Positions 33,598 through 42,372 of a stretch of 64,000 nt of DNA are shown piece after piece (position 1 is the first letter of the stretch; every line of letters starts with the position of its first letter). Position numbers and translations under genes: made by a program. The DNA comes from Bacteroidetes bacterium SCGC AAA795-G10 (GTDB lineage: Bacteria; Bacteroidota; Bacteroidia; Flavobacteriales; Flavobacteriaceae): NCBI GenBank assembly GCA_003130815.1, contig QFDA01000001.1, forward strand, positions 820,131 through 884,130, given 5' to 3'. The notes beneath the pieces were generated by a model that was not told where the DNA came from, did not search any database, and saw only the letters and a program-made list of their open reading frames with translations.

Positions 33598-34464
33598 TCA
33601 TTTAATCTTTTTTTTCAATATTTTCATAATATACAAATTAGACTTCCACTGATCAGATAATGGTTCCTGTGTAATTGGTAATGTTGGCATGTAGTTTGGA
33701 GGTCCAAATTCTGTTGTTATAGTTGGTGTTTTATTATTGCTAGTAATTTTTTTGACTACAGAACTCCAAATATCGGTATGTCTCTTGACAACAGACTTCC
33801 ATTCAGGTGCACTAGGATCATTGACTTGAGGTCCTTCTTCAAAACCGACTCTTGCATGAATATGATTACTTCTCTCTATAATTTTTTCTAATAAATCAGT
33901 TCTTTTTAATAATAAAGATTCGTGAACTACCATCCAATGGCTTATATCTAATGTAAGAACCAAATCTTTATTTTTTTCAATATATTCGATTGTTTTGGGA
34001 AGGGAATAACTAAATCTCCCTCTGTGTGTTTCGTGATAAACGGGGATTTTATATTGTTTACTTAGTTTTGTGGCCTCTTCTATGAAAGCCATATTTTGAC
34101 TGAATGAATAAAAATCACTGCCAGTATGGGAATTTATGGCAATAGGATTAAGCTCAAAAGTATTTTTAAGATATTTTTTGTAAGCAACTAGACTTTTTTC
34201 AAAAGAAAGTTTTGGATCAGAGCCACAAAGATAAATTACTTTCATGTTTTGTTCTTTCAGCAATTTTGAAATTTGTATCTGTTCTTTCTTATCAGTTGGA
34301 GACCAGATTTCAATTCCATCATATCCTGAGGCCTTTGCTTTTTTTATAAAAGCTTCAGGAGTTCCTTCAAAACCCCAGCTGGTTTGAAAATAAAGAACTT
34401 TATTTTGTGCGATCGTTTCAGTTGTACAAACAAAAGATAAAATAATTAAGATAAGTTTTTTCAA
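33598..34464 (-). CDS. Exported sugar phosphate isomerase/epimerase (xylose isomerase-like TIM barrel)
   Basis: 288 residues with a signal peptide ending near TETIAQ. The AP-endonuclease-2/xylose isomerase-like barrel is recognised by SGYDGIEIWSP near 45, YHETHRGRFS (metal Glu), TLDISHW (Asp and His), HIHARVG and TEFGPP (last Glu). Cytoplasmic relatives isomerise or epimerise sugars or inositols; exported ones often sit near glycan-degradation genes. It lies in the operon between the DUF1501 gene and the cytochrome gene. Confidence 0.85.
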   Translation of the reverse strand: MKKLILIILSFVCTTETIAQNKVLYFQTSWGFEGTPEAFIKKAKASGYDGIEIWSPTDKKEQIQISKLLKEQNMKVIYLCGSDPKLSFEKSLVAYKKYLKNTFELNPIAINSHTGSDFYSFSQNMAFIEEATKLSKQYKIPVYHETHRGRFSYSLPKTIEYIEKNKDLVLTLDISHWMVVHESLLLKRTDLLEKIIERSNHIHARVGFEEGPQVNDPSAPEWKSVVKRHTDIWSSVVKKITSNNKTPTITTEFGPPNYMPTLPITQEPLSDQWKSNLYIMKILKKKIK

Positions 34465-34470
34465 AAAGTT

Positions 34471-35964
34471 TTATGCTAAAATTTGACGTATTACTTGCCC
34501 TTCGACGTCAGTTAATCTAAAGGGTCTTCCTTGAAAATCATATGTAAACTGTTCATGGTCGAATCCTAATAAGTGTAAAATAGTTGCTTGAATATCATAA
34601 ACCGATACTCGGCCTTCAATACCCCTGTAACCAATTTCATCAGTTTTTCCATGAACATAACCCTTTTTCAAGCCACCTCCAGCCATCCACATTGTAAATG
34701 CTTCCCCTTGGTGGTCTCTTCCGACAAGAGTGTTTTGAACACCAGCCCGGTTTTCCCACATTGGTGTTCTTCCAAATTCACCTCCCCAAACTACAAGGGT
34801 TTCGTCTAAAAGTCCTCTCTGTTTTAGGTCCAAAATAAGCGCTGCAATTGGTCTATCAGAGTCTTTACATTTCTTTAAAAAACCTTTTCTTAATGATTCT
34901 GCTTCACCATTACCGTGTGAGTCCCATCCCCAGTCATAAAGTTGAACAAAGCGTACTCCTTTCTCAACCATTTTTCTTGCTAATAAGCAATTGTTTGCAA
35001 AGGATTCTTTTCCAGGTTGAACGCCATACATCTCTTTGATATATTTTGGCTCATCATTTATATTCATAACTTCAGGAACAGAGCTTTGCATTCTAAATGC
35101 CATTTCATATTGACTTATACGAGTTAGCACCTCCGGATCATTAAATTTCTTGTATTCATTATAATTAATCTGATTAATTGATCCAATAATATTCTTTTTA
35201 AGTTCCTGTGAAACACCTTTTGGATTTTTAAGGTAAAGTACAGGATCACCTTTTGATCTGCATTGAACACCTTGATAAATAGAAGGTAAAAACCCATTAC
35301 CCCAAAGGCTTTTCCCTCCATCTGGAGTTCCACCTGAAGTAAGTACTATAAAACCAGGAAGATCATTACTTTCAGATCCAAGACCATAGGTCACCCATGA
35401 ACCAATAGAAGGTCTTCCTAGTCTTGGACTGCCAGTATGCATTAATAGTTGAGCTGGGCCATGATTAAATTGATCTGTGTGAACAGCCTTTAAAAAAGTT
35501 ACTTCATCAATGATATTTTTAAAGTGTGGAATATGGTTTGAAATCCAATTTCCAGACTCTCCTTCTCTAGAAAAAGTAGCTTGAGGGCCTAACATGTTAG
35601 GTATCCCTTCGATAAAAGCAAACTGCTTTCCTTTAATTAAAGATTCAGGGCAAGGTTTATTGTGTAACTTTTCTAGTTCAGGTTTGTAATCAAACAATTC
35701 TAATTGTGATGGAGCACCTACCATGTGAAGGTATATCACACTTTTAACTTTAGGACTGAAGGGAGGCGCTATTGGTGCTAAAGGATTTAAACTTCTGTCA
35801 GCATTATAGTTAAAAGAAATATTTTTGGTAGAGCATGAGTTTAAAAATGAACCTAAGGCAACTCCTCCTAGGCCTAGGGTACAATCTTTGAGAAAATGCC
35901 TTCTTGTATTAAATCTTGCATTTGTTTTTTTTAATTCGTTATGTAGTTTTTTTATATCATCCAT
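34471..35964 (-). CDS. Tat-exported DUF1501 protein
   Basis: 497 residues. A Tat-like signal RRHFLKDCTLGLGGVALGS (about 22-40) precedes the body. The DUF1501 family is a sulfatase/alkaline-phosphatase-fold relative, seen in YLHMVGAPSQLELFDYKP near 78, HTGSPRLGRPSIGSWVTYGLG, RFVQLYDWGWDSHGN, WGGEFGRTP and GRDHQGEAFTMWMAGGG. The family is nearly always encoded next to DUF1549/DUF1553 cytochrome proteins, as here: the start overlaps the end of the 35957 gene by 8 bases. Biochemical role unknown. Confidence 0.9.
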   Translation of the reverse strand: MDDIKKLHNELKKTNARFNTRRHFLKDCTLGLGGVALGSFLNSCSTKNISFNYNADRSLNPLAPIAPPFSPKVKSVIYLHMVGAPSQLELFDYKPELEKLHNKPCPESLIKGKQFAFIEGIPNMLGPQATFSREGESGNWISNHIPHFKNIIDEVTFLKAVHTDQFNHGPAQLLMHTGSPRLGRPSIGSWVTYGLGSESNDLPGFIVLTSGGTPDGGKSLWGNGFLPSIYQGVQCRSKGDPVLYLKNPKGVSQELKKNIIGSINQINYNEYKKFNDPEVLTRISQYEMAFRMQSSVPEVMNINDEPKYIKEMYGVQPGKESFANNCLLARKMVEKGVRFVQLYDWGWDSHGNGEAESLRKGFLKKCKDSDRPIAALILDLKQRGLLDETLVVWGGEFGRTPMWENRAGVQNTLVGRDHQGEAFTMWMAGGGLKKGYVHGKTDEIGYRGIEGRVSVYDIQATILHLLGFDHEQFTYDFQGRPFRLTDVEGQVIRQILA

Positions 35965-38740
35965 GAGTTAAAAATTCATCAAGATTCATTATAGCATTAG
36001 CAACGATTGCTAGGGAAGCTAATTTTATATCAATTTTATTTCCTAAATCAAAAAAGTTATCTAGTTTCAAATTGTCTTCCTCAAATTCTCGTTGAGCAAT
36101 CCTATATAGGCTTATTAAGTTATTCAAAATCTTTGGTTCGATTTCTTTGTACACTGCAGATTTATACATTTTCTTTATTGATGATTGAATAGATTCTGCC
36201 TTACTTGATTTAGCGAGATGAAAAGCTGCTTCAGTGTAAACGGGGTCATTCATTGTTACAAGTGCTTGAAGGGGAGTATTGCTAGGTAGTCTTCTTACCA
36301 AGCAAATTTCTCTACTACTAGCGTCGAATGAAATAAATGAAGGATACGGACTTGTTCTTTTTAAGTAAGTATAGATTGCTCTTCTATATTTATCTTCGCC
36401 TTTGCTTTCTTTCCACAGGTTACCTAGATAGGGATGTTCCCATACGCCATCTGGTTGTGGAGGCATTACACCAGGGCCATATTTCTTAGGACTCAAAAGC
36501 CCAGAAACAAAAAGTGCCTGATCTCGAACAGATTCAGCACTCAAGCGAAGTTTGGGACCCCATGAATAATATAAATTATTTGGATCTAGTTTAAATTTAT
36601 TTTCGTCAATATTTGAGCTTTGTTTATATGTAGATGATAGAACTATCTTCTTAATTAACGATTTTAGACTCCAATTCATATCATTCATGAAATTAAAGGC
36701 CAACCAGTCAATAAGTGCAGGATGACTTGGAGGATCAGATTGCGTTCCCATATCCTCTATCGATGAAACCAAACCTTTACCAAAAATTTGGTACCATACT
36801 CTATTTACAAGTGTTCTAGCTGTTAGCGGATTTTCCTTACTAATTATCCATTTTGAAAATCCTAACCTGTTCTTCTCCCACTCTAAATCCCATTTGTTTA
36901 AAATTGATGGAACCTGGGGATTAACTTCTTCTTTTTTATTTAACCAATTTCCTCTATCAAAAAGATATGTCTTACGTTTCATGAAATCTTCATTTTCAAC
37001 CATTATTGGAGTAAGATTTTTGGGTGTATTCAAAATCGTATTTATATCTCTATCTAATTTCAAGAGTTCAGTACTATTTGAAACAGGGATATTTGGTAAA
37101 AACGAAATCCAATCTATTTGAGCAGCTAAATCCTTGTAATCATATGAAATAGAATTATTTGTATATAAATCACGATTTATTGCCTCTATATATAGATCAA
37201 ATGGCTTTAATTCTTTTTTAATTTTTATTTTAAAATATGAGTTATTTTTACCATTAAACCAGTATTTATTTTGGTTTAAGTTTATTGATGCAATCACGTT
37301 TCCATCAGGTGAATTCTTACGAAAAATTAATTTTGTATTTTTTCTACCACCTCCATGTTTAAAATAAAGATTTTCAAACCCTCTTGTATTAATATTTTTA
37401 TAAACGGCTATTCCTTTATTTCTTAAGTTTAAAGTTTCACCACTGATAAACCCATTTTCAGTATTTAGGACGATTGAATTGTGTAAAGCATATTTAGGTT
37501 CTAAATACTTGAAAAAGTTCCTGTAGATATTAAGTGTTTGTTTATCCGTTTTTTCTGAAATAAATTCTAAAACGTTATTAATTTTAGTTTCAACTTTTTT
37601 AGAATAAGACCTCAAATTCGGTGAATCCCCCATTAAATCCTCATCTCTTGTATTGTTAAAAAAGGACATCAACTGATAGTATTCTTTATGACGTATTGGA
37701 TCATAAGGATGATCATGACACTGAACACATCCCATTGTTGTACTTTGCCAGACATCAAAAGTAGTATTTACCCTGTCTATAACAGCAGCTACTCTGTATT
37801 CTTCATCATTTGTTCCACCCTCATCGTTGTTCATCGTATTCCTATGGAACGCTGTCGCTAATAATTGATCGTAAGAGGGATTAGGCAAAAGATCTCCAGC
37901 TATTTGTTGAATAGTAAATTCATCGAATGGGAGGTCTTTGTTTAGAGATTTAATTACCCAATCTCTATATTCCCAAATATTTCTACCTCTATCAGTTTCA
38001 TAACCTTTTGAATCTGAATATCTAGCTAGATCTAACCACCAACTAGCCCATTTCTCCCCATAATATTCTCTTGAAAAAAGCGAGTCAACATAAGTTTCAT
38101 AATCTATTTTATTTTCATTAAACAGTTCAAAAAGTTTTTTATCAGGTGGTAGACCAGTTATGTCAAAAGAAACTTTTCTTGCCAAAATACTTTTCTTAGA
38201 TTCAGGATTTGGAGATAAGTTTTTTTCTAACATTTTAACTGCAATAAATTTGTCTATAGTGTTGTTGAAAAATTTTTCTTTGAAAATATTTGTATTCAAT
38301 TCAGGTATTTTTTCATTTTTCGGTGGTATATATGCCCAATGAGTTCCCCAATTTGCTCCTTGATCGATCCATTTAGTAAAGAGTTCAATTTCGGATTCAC
38401 TAAGTTTAGGTTTGTGGTACGGCATTCTAAGTTCAAGATCTGTTTCATGGAGTCTTTGAATCAGTCTGCTATTCTTAGAATCTCCAGGTATAATAGCCGG
38501 TGAACCTTCATCAGTATTGGCCAGTGCTTCCTTTTCAAATAAAAGACTGAACCCTGCAGTCTTTTTTACTCCCCCATGGCATGAGATACATTTTTTGTTT
38601 ATTATTGGCTTGATCTGAGCATTGAAATCAATTTTTTTCTCAGATTCACAAGAGATAAGTATCGTTATTAAAACAAAAAATTTTATGTTTTGTTTTATTC
38701 TAGATAATTTAATTGTGTCTTTAATATCTTTAGTGTTCAA
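35957..38740 (-). CDS. Planctomycetes-type cytochrome c/DUF1549/DUF1553 protein
   Basis: 927 residues. A signal or lipobox-like N-terminus (LITILISC) is followed by a mono-heme PSCyt1 domain with CISCHGG near 50. DUF1549 (about 150-360) contains ARKVSFDITGLPPD and a second CxxCH (CVQCHDHPYDPI). A middle beta region follows, then DUF1553 (about 640-900) with NPLTARTLVNRVWYQIFGKGLV, LSAESVRDQALFVSGLL and LQALVTMNDP. These proteins are greatly expanded in Planctomycetes and Verrucomicrobia and are linked there to glycan breakdown; the reaction is not known. First gene of the minus-strand operon with DUF1501, the isomerase and the DUF2231 cytochrome. Confidence 0.9.
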   Translation of the reverse strand: MNTKDIKDTIKLSRIKQNIKFFVLITILISCESEKKIDFNAQIKPIINKKCISCHGGVKKTAGFSLLFEKEALANTDEGSPAIIPGDSKNSRLIQRLHETDLELRMPYHKPKLSESEIELFTKWIDQGANWGTHWAYIPPKNEKIPELNTNIFKEKFFNNTIDKFIAVKMLEKNLSPNPESKKSILARKVSFDITGLPPDKKLFELFNENKIDYETYVDSLFSREYYGEKWASWWLDLARYSDSKGYETDRGRNIWEYRDWVIKSLNKDLPFDEFTIQQIAGDLLPNPSYDQLLATAFHRNTMNNDEGGTNDEEYRVAAVIDRVNTTFDVWQSTTMGCVQCHDHPYDPIRHKEYYQLMSFFNNTRDEDLMGDSPNLRSYSKKVETKINNVLEFISEKTDKQTLNIYRNFFKYLEPKYALHNSIVLNTENGFISGETLNLRNKGIAVYKNINTRGFENLYFKHGGGRKNTKLIFRKNSPDGNVIASINLNQNKYWFNGKNNSYFKIKIKKELKPFDLYIEAINRDLYTNNSISYDYKDLAAQIDWISFLPNIPVSNSTELLKLDRDINTILNTPKNLTPIMVENEDFMKRKTYLFDRGNWLNKKEEVNPQVPSILNKWDLEWEKNRLGFSKWIISKENPLTARTLVNRVWYQIFGKGLVSSIEDMGTQSDPPSHPALIDWLAFNFMNDMNWSLKSLIKKIVLSSTYKQSSNIDENKFKLDPNNLYYSWGPKLRLSAESVRDQALFVSGLLSPKKYGPGVMPPQPDGVWEHPYLGNLWKESKGEDKYRRAIYTYLKRTSPYPSFISFDASSREICLVRRLPSNTPLQALVTMNDPVYTEAAFHLAKSSKAESIQSSIKKMYKSAVYKEIEPKILNNLISLYRIAQREFEEDNLKLDNFFDLGNKIDIKLASLAIVANAIMNLDEFLTHG

Positions 38741-38796
38741 TTTGATCTACTTTGGTTTACAAAATATTTAAAAACATTTCTTTACAACATCAAATT

Positions 38797-39951
38797 ATGA
38801 ATAATTTTAAAATTATCATATTTATAATTTTGTTCATCTGGATAAATATTTCTTGTAAATCCGAACAAGAAAAAAAATATTCTAATTTCCCTGTTTCTGT
38901 TGAGAAAACTTTTTATGGAGTAACTAAAGATAACGAAGACGTTTATCAATTTTCATTACACAATAAGAATGGGATGGAAATTAATATAATTACGTATGGT
39001 GGAATTATTACTAAATGGTTAGCTAAAGATAGATTTAATCATTTCAATGATATCGTATTAGGATATAATAATCTTAACCAATATGAGTCAAGCAGCCCGT
39101 ATTTTGGTGCAATAGTTGGGAGATATGGTAACAGAATCTCTAAGGGAAAATTTGCACTAAATAACCAAGCTTATTTTCTGACTACAAACGATAATGAAAA
39201 CCACCTTCACGGAGGTTTCAAAGGATTTGATAAAGTCATATGGGAAGCACAAATAATAAAGAATGATTCTATAGCATCATTAGAACTTAAGTATTTAAGT
39301 AAAGATATGGAAGAGGGTTATCCTGGAAATCTTGATATAACCGTAATTTATGCATTAAATAATAAGGACGAATTAACCATTAATTATGAAGCTAAAACAG
39401 ATAAAACTACAATAGTAAACTTAACTCAACATTCCTACTTTAATTTGTCAGGTAATTTCAACAATAATATTTTGAATCACGAATTAGTTATAAATGCAGA
39501 CTCATTTATTCCTGTTGATACCTCTTTAATCCCTTTTGGTGAGATCAGAAAAGTCAGAGGAACTCCTTTCGACTTTACAAAAAGGAAAAAAATTGGTAAA
39601 GAAATTAATAATGATGATCAACAAATTAAAAATGGTAAAGGTTATGACCACTGTTGGGTATTAAATGATCAGGGAAAGGATATGAAATTTGTGGGGTCAG
39701 TTTATGAAGAAAAATCTGGAAGATTTCTGGAAATTTTTTCCACTGAACCTGGTGTTCAATTTTACTCTGGAAACTTTTTAGACGGAACGCTAAAAAGTAA
39801 AACAAATGGCACTTATGATTTTAGATCAGGATTTTGTTTAGAAACACAGCACTATCCAGACTCTCCAAACCACCCTACATTCCCCTCTGTAGTTCTTTTA
39901 CCAGGGGATATTTATAAATCAAAAACAATCTACAGGCTCTCGAGTAAATAG
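38797..39951 (+). CDS. Aldose 1-epimerase (galactose mutarotase) lipoprotein
   Basis: The ATG at 38797 gives a lipobox (WINISC); the upstream in-frame ATG at 38752 does not. About 384 residues with GalM motifs: YGGIITKWLAKD near 65, FGAIVGRYGNRISKG near 105, NHLHGGFKGFDK (catalytic His), VNLTQHSYFNLSG (second His), GYDHCWVL and GFCLETQHYPDSPNHPTFPS with the catalytic Glu. It interconverts sugar anomers, here apparently outside the cytoplasmic membrane, near glycosidase and sulfatase genes. Confidence 0.9.
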   Translation: MNNFKIIIFIILFIWINISCKSEQEKKYSNFPVSVEKTFYGVTKDNEDVYQFSLHNKNGMEINIITYGGIITKWLAKDRFNHFNDIVLGYNNLNQYESSSPYFGAIVGRYGNRISKGKFALNNQAYFLTTNDNENHLHGGFKGFDKVIWEAQIIKNDSIASLELKYLSKDMEEGYPGNLDITVIYALNNKDELTINYEAKTDKTTIVNLTQHSYFNLSGNFNNNILNHELVINADSFIPVDTSLIPFGEIRKVRGTPFDFTKRKKIGKEINNDDQQIKNGKGYDHCWVLNDQGKDMKFVGSVYEEKSGRFLEIFSTEPGVQFYSGNFLDGTLKSKTNGTYDFRSGFCLETQHYPDSPNHPTFPSVVLLPGDIYKSKTIYRLSSK

Positions 39952-39979
39952 TTATTATTTATTAATAGTTTTAAATAAT

Positions 39980-41602
39980 ATGATTCAGAAAAATATTTAC
40001 CTGTTCTTCTTAATTTTAATTTTTTCTTTCTCTTTTTTAGGCTGTAAATATGACAGAGAAGAGAATAAAAAACAATTGCCGAATATAGTTTGGCTAGTGG
40101 CAGAAGACCAATCTCCAGAATTTTTTCCAATCTATGGTGATTCAACAGTTAAGCTACCCATTATAGAAAGTTTAGCTAAAGATGGCATCGTATTTAATAA
40201 TGCTTATACACCTGCACCTGTCTGTGCACCTGCAAGAAGTGCAATTATCACTGGACTATATCCTACTACACTAGGTACTCATAATATGAGAACATATAAT
40301 TCATATAAAAAAGAAAATCAGCCAACTATAGGGATTCCTAGCTATTCACCAATTGTTCCAAAAGGAGTCAAAATGTTTCCACAATACCTTAGGAAAATTG
40401 GCTATTACACATCAAACAATTCAAAAGAGGATTATAATTTTAAAAAAACAGATGGGGTTTGGGATGATAGCAGTTCAAATGCGCATTGGAAAAATCGTGC
40501 CGCAGGCCAACCCTTTTTTGCTGTATTTAATTTTGGAATTTCACATGAATCTCAAATCTGGGAGCAAGGAGATAATGATATTTTAGTAGATCAAAAACTA
40601 GTTCAAATTCCACCTTATTTTCCAGACACTCATGAAATAAGAAAAGATATAGCTGTGAACTACAGTAACTTAATAAGACTGGATAAAAAAATTGGTAAAA
40701 TTATTAATGAACTTAAACAGGAAGGACTGTATGAAAAAAGCATTATTTTTTTCTATAGTGATCACGGGGGACCATTTCCAAGACACAAAAGGTCTTTGTA
40801 TGAAACGGGTATAAAAGTACCTTTAGTTATAAAATTTCCTTATTCCAAATACGCTGGGACTGAGAATAATAACTTTATTAGTTTTATTGATTACGCACCT
40901 TCAATTTTGTCTTTAGCTGGCATAAAACCTCCTGATGTTATACAGGGTAAAGCTCAATTCGGTAAGTTCAAGGTTAATGACAAAGTTCCTTACATATTCG
41001 CTGCCTCAGATAGATTTGATGAAAAAGTAGACAGACTTAGGGCAGTTAGATACAATAATTTTAAATATATAAGAAACTTCAATCCAAAAATTAGCAATGC
41101 CATTCCGGTTTCATATCGTGAGCAGATGCCAATGATGAGGGAACTAAATAAACTGTGGAAGGAAAATCTTTTGAAAAGGGATCACTCGCTTTGGTTTAAA
41201 ACACCAAAACCAAAAGAAGAGCTTTATGATTTGAATAAAGATCCCTATGAGTTAAAAAATTTGGCAGGTGAGGTTAGTTTGAAGGACACCCTACTTTTTT
41301 TAAGAGAGGTTTTAGATCAATGGATAATAAATACTAGTGACTTAGGAGAATATTCTGAAATAGAATTAATAGAAAAATGGGTTAAGGGGACAAAGTCAAA
41401 AAAATTAAAATCAGTTTCCTTTAAAAAGGAATATGGAAAAATCATTTTAAAGCATTTTGATAGTGGATCTACAATACTTTGGAAAGGAAAAAATGATTCT
41501 GTTTGGAATATATATTCAAAACCATTAAGTTCTTCTAAACAAGTCATTACAAAAGCAGTAAGAATAGGATATGAAGACAGCGATCAAATAACAATTAACT
41601 AA
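39980..41602 (+). CDS. Exported sulfatase (type I, S1 family)
   Basis: 540 residues with a lipobox-type signal (FSFLGC). The sulfatase signature APVCAPARSAIITGLYP (about 76-92) has the Cys that would be converted to formylglycine (C-x-P-x-R core), followed by metal residues in LVAEDQSPEF and FYSDHGG (Asp, His). Such heparan-sulfatase-like enzymes remove sulfate from glycans in the periplasm. It follows the mutarotase gene by 28 bases and probably shares its transcript. A maturation enzyme is not in this window. Substrate unknown. Confidence 0.9.
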   Translation: MIQKNIYLFFLILIFSFSFLGCKYDREENKKQLPNIVWLVAEDQSPEFFPIYGDSTVKLPIIESLAKDGIVFNNAYTPAPVCAPARSAIITGLYPTTLGTHNMRTYNSYKKENQPTIGIPSYSPIVPKGVKMFPQYLRKIGYYTSNNSKEDYNFKKTDGVWDDSSSNAHWKNRAAGQPFFAVFNFGISHESQIWEQGDNDILVDQKLVQIPPYFPDTHEIRKDIAVNYSNLIRLDKKIGKIINELKQEGLYEKSIIFFYSDHGGPFPRHKRSLYETGIKVPLVIKFPYSKYAGTENNNFISFIDYAPSILSLAGIKPPDVIQGKAQFGKFKVNDKVPYIFAASDRFDEKVDRLRAVRYNNFKYIRNFNPKISNAIPVSYREQMPMMRELNKLWKENLLKRDHSLWFKTPKPKEELYDLNKDPYELKNLAGEVSLKDTLLFLREVLDQWIINTSDLGEYSEIELIEKWVKGTKSKKLKSVSFKKEYGKIILKHFDSGSTILWKGKNDSVWNIYSKPLSSSKQVITKAVRIGYEDSDQITIN

Positions 41603-41647
41603 AATTATTGCTATATTTAATGAAATTGTTAACTATAATATTATCCT

Positions 41648-42319
41648 ATGAATTCAGATAGAAGAAAATTTTTTACATCTATAGCTCTTGGTGTAGGAGC
41701 TACTGCATTTCCCAATTTTGTTGAGGATTTTGAAAATCTAGAACCAGTAAATTCTAATTCAAGAATAAATCCTGACGAATTGTCTAATTGGTTCAAGAAA
41801 ATTAAAGGAGAACATAGAGTTGTTTATGATGGGAGCCAACCGCATAATACTCTACCTATAACATGGAATTGGGCTTTTCTTGAGTCAAATAACTCCGTAG
41901 GAGTAAAAGATTCTAATATAACCGCGATAACAGTTCTAAGACATACTGGAATTGTTTTTGCTTTTAAGTCTGAGATATGGGAAAAGTTTAAACTTGGAGA
42001 AATTGTAGGATTTAATGATAATCAAACTGGAAAACCTGCATTAAGAAATACTGTATATGAGCCTAAAGAGGGTGATATGCCACTACCTCCAATTCAGGGG
42101 ATAAAAGATTTACAAGCTAGAGGTTCTCTTTTTTGTGTTTGTGATTTGGCTACAAAAGTTTATGGGTCTGTTATTGCAAAAAAAATGAGTCTTAATCCTG
42201 ATGATGTTTATGCGGAGATGGTAGCGGGTATCCTGCCAGGTGTTCAATTAGTGCCATCAGGGGTATGGGCACTAGGTAGAGTTCAGAACAACAAATGTGC
42301 TTATATATTCGCGGGATAA
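41648..42319 (+). CDS. Exported protein with DsrE-like C-terminal region
   Basis: 223 residues. The N-terminus DRRKFFTSIALGVGATAF looks like a Tat signal. The rest resembles the DsrE/YchN fold: an alpha/beta domain with ITAITVLRHTGIVFAF, a single VCDLA cysteine site, and VPSGVWALGRVQNNKCAYIFAG at the end, the last strand typical of DsrE-type sequences. DsrE proteins bind or relay sulfur on cysteines; here CVCD near 165 could do so. It lies between sulfatase and GH28 genes on the same strand. Fold inferred from pattern only. Confidence 0.6.
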   Translation: MNSDRRKFFTSIALGVGATAFPNFVEDFENLEPVNSNSRINPDELSNWFKKIKGEHRVVYDGSQPHNTLPITWNWAFLESNNSVGVKDSNITAITVLRHTGIVFAFKSEIWEKFKLGEIVGFNDNQTGKPALRNTVYEPKEGDMPLPPIQGIKDLQARGSLFCVCDLATKVYGSVIAKKMSLNPDDVYAEMVAGILPGVQLVPSGVWALGRVQNNKCAYIFAG

Positions 42320-42372
42320 TTACTAAAGTATTTTTAAAAGAAAATTAATTATTCAGTTCATTTATTTTTAGA

